This document shows positions 47,186 to 49,517 of a stretch of DNA of 49,517 nucleotides, piece after piece. Source of the DNA: Robertkochia solimangrovi (GTDB lineage: Bacteria; Bacteroidota; Bacteroidia; Flavobacteriales; Flavobacteriaceae); contig NZ_QKWN01000017.1 of NCBI RefSeq assembly GCF_007279655.1, forward strand, positions 1-49,517. Reading direction: 5' to 3'. Positions within the stretch are counted from its first letter, which is position 1. Each line of letters opens with the position of its first letter. A model generated the notes under the pieces. It was not told the DNA's origin. It saw only the letters and a program-made list of their open reading frames with translations, and searched no databases. The position numbers and the translations under genes were made by a program.

Positions 47186-48274
47186 TCAGTCGAAATAACT
47201 GAAACTTTGATTCGGTTTAATTTTAAGCACGGTTTCGTAAATCAGCCGTATAACATTCTCAACATCATCACGATGTACTGTTTCCACGGTTGTGTGCATA
47301 TATCTCAAAGGTAGTGAAATTAATGCAGATGCCACACCTCCATTACTATATGCGAATGCATCGGTGTCGGTTCCGGTAAAACGGGAACTCGCCATACGTT
47401 GGAATGGGATCTCATTTTCCTTAGCGGTTTCCAGGATCAGTTCTCTTAATTTGTTCTGAACAGCAGGTGCATAGGAAATAACCGGACCTTTACCGATTTC
47501 TGTATGACCTTGCTTTTTCTTTTCGATCATTGGAGTGGTGGTGTCGTGACATACATCGGTAACGATGGCCACATTGGGTTTGATCGTTTGTGTGATCATT
47601 TCGGCACCTCTCAGACCGATCTCCTCCTGAACTGAATTAGTGATATAGAGTCCGAACGGAAGATCTTTTTTATTTTCCTTAAGTAAACGCGCTACTTCAG
47701 CGATCATAAATCCGCCAGCTCTGTTATCGATAGCCCTGCAAACAAATTTATCTTCATTCAGGATGAAGAATTCATCGGGATACGTGATAACACATCCGAC
47801 ATGCACGCCGAGTTTCTCAACCTCTTCCTGGTCTTTAGCCCCAATATCGATAAAGATATTATCGAGTTTTGGAGTTTCCTCCTTACTGTTATCACGGGTA
47901 TGTATAGCCGGCCATCCGAAAACACCTTTAACGATGCCTTTATCTGTATGGATGTGGACAACTTTTGAAGGGGCGATCTGATGATCACTTCCTCCGTTAC
48001 GGATTACATAAATGAGTCCGTTCTCAGTGATATAATTCACATACCATGAAATTTCATCGGAATGTCCTTCGATCACTACTTTGTATTCTGCTTCCGGATT
48101 GATAACCCCTACGGCAGTTCCGTAGGTATCGGTGATAAAAGTATCTACATAAGGTTTCAGATATTCCATCCAGATCTTTTGTCCTTCCCATTCGTATCCG
48201 GTAGGAGAAGGGTTGTTCAGATATTTTTCCAGAAACTGGATAGATTTGTCGTTCAGTATTTTCTTTTTCGTCAT
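47186..48274 (-). CDS. M42-family metallopeptidase
   Basis: A 362-residue dinuclear zinc aminopeptidase of the FrvX/TET-like M42 family. Likely metal ligands and catalytic residues are His71 and Asp73 in VIEGHSDEISW, Asp183 in CRAIDNRAGG, Glu217 and Glu218 in VQEEIGLRGAE and Asp240 in VTDVCHD. A C-terminal His lies in LRYMHTTVETVH. Members form large tetrahedral complexes that trim small peptides in the cytoplasm; there is no signal peptide here. It heads a two-gene operon with the NUDIX hydrolase. Confidence 0.93.
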   Translation of the reverse strand: MTKKKILNDKSIQFLEKYLNNPSPTGYEWEGQKIWMEYLKPYVDTFITDTYGTAVGVINPEAEYKVVIEGHSDEISWYVNYITENGLIYVIRNGGSDHQIAPSKVVHIHTDKGIVKGVFGWPAIHTRDNSKEETPKLDNIFIDIGAKDQEEVEKLGVHVGCVITYPDEFFILNEDKFVCRAIDNRAGGFMIAEVARLLKENKKDLPFGLYITNSVQEEIGLRGAEMITQTIKPNVAIVTDVCHDTTTPMIEKKKQGHTEIGKGPVISYAPAVQNKLRELILETAKENEIPFQRMASSRFTGTDTDAFAYSNGGVASALISLPLRYMHTTVETVHRDDVENVIRLIYETVLKIKPNQSFSYFD

Positions 48275-48349
48275 ATATCCTTAATTAAATGATATAACGA
48301 AAATAAGAATATTCACATATATTTTATAGTGACAACATTGGGAATTATT

Positions 48350-48357
48350 TAATTTTG
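48350..48357 (+). promoter_or_regulatory. -7 box of the DUF4294 gene
   Basis: TAATTTTG, 17 bp before the TTG start codon at 48375. No TTG at -33. Confidence 0.45.
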
Positions 48358-48374
48358 GAGCAAATCGATCGGTC

Positions 48375-49079
48375 TTGAGAAAGCTAATATATATAATAGT
48401 ATGTCTGATAACTACCGCTACCTGGTCTCAGGTCCGAAAGGATCGTGATACGATAAGGCGTGATGTTGAGGATTCTATTGCCAAGCCCGTATTTTTTTTC
48501 GATGGAGATTCATTACCGAGGAATGAAGTAGAGTTGGAGCCGGTCTTTATATTTCAGCCTTTACGGTTCAATTCTTATAATGAGAAATTGCGCTATTACA
48601 TATTGCGGAAAAAGACCTTAAAGGTATATCCGTATGCTAAAATGGCTGCAGAACGATTGACGGATCTGAACGATCGATTGTCCAGGATCAGGAACCGATC
48701 AGACAGAAACAGGTATACGAGAATCGTCCAGCGGTTTATAGAAGATGAATTTTCTGCCGAATTAAAGAAACTGACGCGTACGGAAGGACAGATCCTGGTG
48801 AAGCTTATCTACAGGCAAACCGGTGTAACTACATTCGATCTCGTAAAGGAACTTCGCAGTGGATGGAGAGCTTTCTGGTATAATACGACTGCGAAGATGT
48901 TCGATATCTCTTTAAAAGAGGTCTATGACCCGGATAATGTACATGAAGATTATCTAATAGAAGATATTTTACAAAGAGCATTTGCTTCAAACCGGTTGGA
49001 AAAACAAGAGTCGGCACTGGATTTTGATTATGCCAATCTATCTAATAAATGGAGAGACAGTACTTTACATCAAAAATAG
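48375..49079 (+). CDS. DUF4294 exported protein
   Basis: A 234-residue protein of the DUF4294 family, common in Bacteroidota and of unknown function. It starts with TTG (MRKLIYIIVCLITTATWSQV), which gives a signal peptide cut near SQ. The conserved core is YILRKKTLKVYPYAKMAAERL, then FIEDEFSAELKKLTRTEGQI and LIYRQTGVTTFDLVKELRSG. The mature part is highly charged and mainly helical. It probably acts in the periplasm. It is the last gene before the strong promoters at the right edge. Confidence 0.85.
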   Translation: MRKLIYIIVCLITTATWSQVRKDRDTIRRDVEDSIAKPVFFFDGDSLPRNEVELEPVFIFQPLRFNSYNEKLRYYILRKKTLKVYPYAKMAAERLTDLNDRLSRIRNRSDRNRYTRIVQRFIEDEFSAELKKLTRTEGQILVKLIYRQTGVTTFDLVKELRSGWRAFWYNTTAKMFDISLKEVYDPDNVHEDYLIEDILQRAFASNRLEKQESALDFDYANLSNKWRDSTLHQK

Positions 49080-49111
49080 TTGTGCTGTTTATAATTTTTT
49101 CTTTATCTTTG
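49080..49111 (+). promoter_or_regulatory. Promoter directly after the DUF4294 gene
   Basis: TTG at 49080-49082 and TATCTTTG at 49104-49111, with a 21-bp spacer. The expected start is near 49118, only about 30 bp before a terminator-like hairpin. Confidence 0.5.
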
Positions 49112-49149
49112 AAGTCCGCTTAATTCAAAACCTACCTACTATTGTAACC

Positions 49150-49170
49150 TGAGCTAAGGCTCATTTTTTT
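49150..49170 (+). terminator. Short terminator or attenuator
   Basis: Hairpin TGAGC-TAAG-GCTCA followed by seven T. It may end the DUF4294 transcript or attenuate the transcript from the promoter at 49080-49111. Confidence 0.65.
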
Positions 49171-49286
49171 CTGTAAGAGAGTAGAGTTCTTTTTCATATA
49201 CAAAGATCATTTTGATTTATTTTCACTTGTAATTCATTGATTATTAAGGGTGGAAATTATGCGGCAAAATTTTTCTAAAAAATCCT

Positions 49287-49318
49287 TTGCAGGTATGGAA
49301 AAAATAGTTCTATATTTG
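49287..49318 (+). promoter_or_regulatory. Strong promoter P1 of a downstream stable-RNA-like operon
   Basis: TTG (49287-49289), 21 bp, TATATTTG (49311-49318). A/T-tracts like UP elements (CAAAATTTTTCTAAAAAATC) come before it. The transcript would begin near GCACCCGCT, the same as at P2. Confidence 0.7.
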
Positions 49319-49435
49319 CACCCGCTTTCGGGTTGAAGGTCGCTTGTCAAGAGCGGTATTTACGAGGAAAGACGTTCATTTACAGAGTGGTGCAGAGTGG
49401 TTGAGAAGGGATTGAAAATTTTTTTCAAAAAGTTC

Positions 49436-49465
49436 TTGCGAGATCAAAAAATGGTTGTAGTTTTG
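49436..49465 (+). promoter_or_regulatory. Strong promoter P2, look-alike of P1
   Basis: TTG (49436-49438), exactly 19 bp, TAGTTTTG (49458-49465). It is preceded by AAAATTTTTTTCAAAAAG and followed by GCACCCCGCT. The layout resembles rRNA-type promoters of flavobacteria. The RNA itself lies beyond the right edge, so its identity (rRNA, tRNA or ribosomal/elongation-factor operon) is inferred. The 438-bp gap 49080-49517 holds this, P1, the short promoter-terminator pair and no open reading frame I trust. Confidence 0.72.
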
Positions 49466-49517
49466 CACCCCGCTACTGAAACGAAAGTTACGGCGGCGGC
49501 GAAGTTCTGAAGAGGTT

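Noticed and set aside
49383-49410. tRNA-Ser-like string around GCAGAGTGGTTGAG
   Set aside because: Resembles a D-arm only; no acceptor, anticodon or T-arm can be built, and part of it is an 8-bp direct repeat.

Overview
The window looks like a chromosomal, mostly housekeeping segment from a member of the Flavobacteriaceae (Bacteroidota). Support comes from the protein set: a long-form GAPDH, a PorD-like protein (DUF4835) of the type IX secretion pathway, the flavobacterial omega-like RNA polymerase subunit, DUF4294 and DUF6913 proteins, head-GIN/PspC/DUF4870 proteins and an RprXY-like two-component pair. It also comes from many promoter-like TAnnTTTG boxes, often with an upstream TTG, and from A-rich leaders without strong Shine-Dalgarno sequences. 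The DNA is moderately AT-rich, and I see no phage, transposon, integrase, CRISPR array or tRNA gene.

Layout. 1-230 is a non-coding, hairpin-rich tract ending in a terminator. 232-3935 holds three minus-strand genes: a membrane coiled-coil protein, GAPDH and an HtrA protease. 4070-7171 is a plus-strand run: dapF, a GNAT acetyltransferase, mltG and a secreted lysozyme-like protein. 7251-9896 is the minus-strand operon dnaA, low-molecular-weight tyrosine phosphatase, RsmI-like methyltransferase. 10097 is a lone thioesterase. 10492-13670 is the minus-strand operon ribD, HAD hydrolase, EamA transporter, YigZ. 13699-18299 is a tightly overlapped plus-strand operon: GNAT, prmC, LOG-family protein, ligA, lysoplasmalogenase-like membrane protein. 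18283-19960 carries a 5'-nucleotidase split into two exported proteins. 20028-27528 runs through a DUF6913 protein, dapA, bamD, omega, coaBC, porD, recN and fabI. 27646-30200 is a glycosyltransferase, a YbbR/CdaR-like protein and coaE. 30270-32559 is a histidine kinase and response regulator. 32631-37366 is minus strand: an NlpC/P60 lipoprotein, then the envelope-stress-like cluster DUF4870, PadR, PspC and GIN lipoprotein. 37557-40626 holds a DUF4442 protein, an AIM24-family protein, a PBP4-type carboxypeptidase and a 65-residue conserved small protein. 40872-43922 is purC and acs. 43953-48274 is minus strand: M42 peptidase and NUDIX, then a cNMP/CBS/DUF294 regulator and DEDDh exonuclease. 48375-49079 is a DUF4294 protein. 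The right edge holds two strong tandem promoters, with look-alike start regions, that resemble stable-RNA (rRNA-type) promoters and fire out of the window.

How the genes work together. Several products serve the cell envelope: the DAP branch of lysine and peptidoglycan synthesis (dapA, dapF), glycan processing (mltG, lysozyme-like, PBP4, NlpC/P60), outer-membrane assembly (bamD), type IX secretion (porD), periplasmic quality control (htrA) and fatty-acid synthesis (fabI). Others serve coenzyme A and acetyl-CoA metabolism (coaBC, coaE, acs) and replication or repair (dnaA, ligA, recN). No clearly new multi-gene system is visible. The points most worth following are the (TGAT)8 tract in front of padR-pspC-GIN, the cluster of GTTAA/TTAAC half-sites in front of the kinase-regulator pair, the TTTAACATTT motif repeated between genes, the hairpin tract at the left edge, the 26-bp palindrome before purC and the twin promoters at the right edge. 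All functional calls are from reading the sequence; no searches were run.
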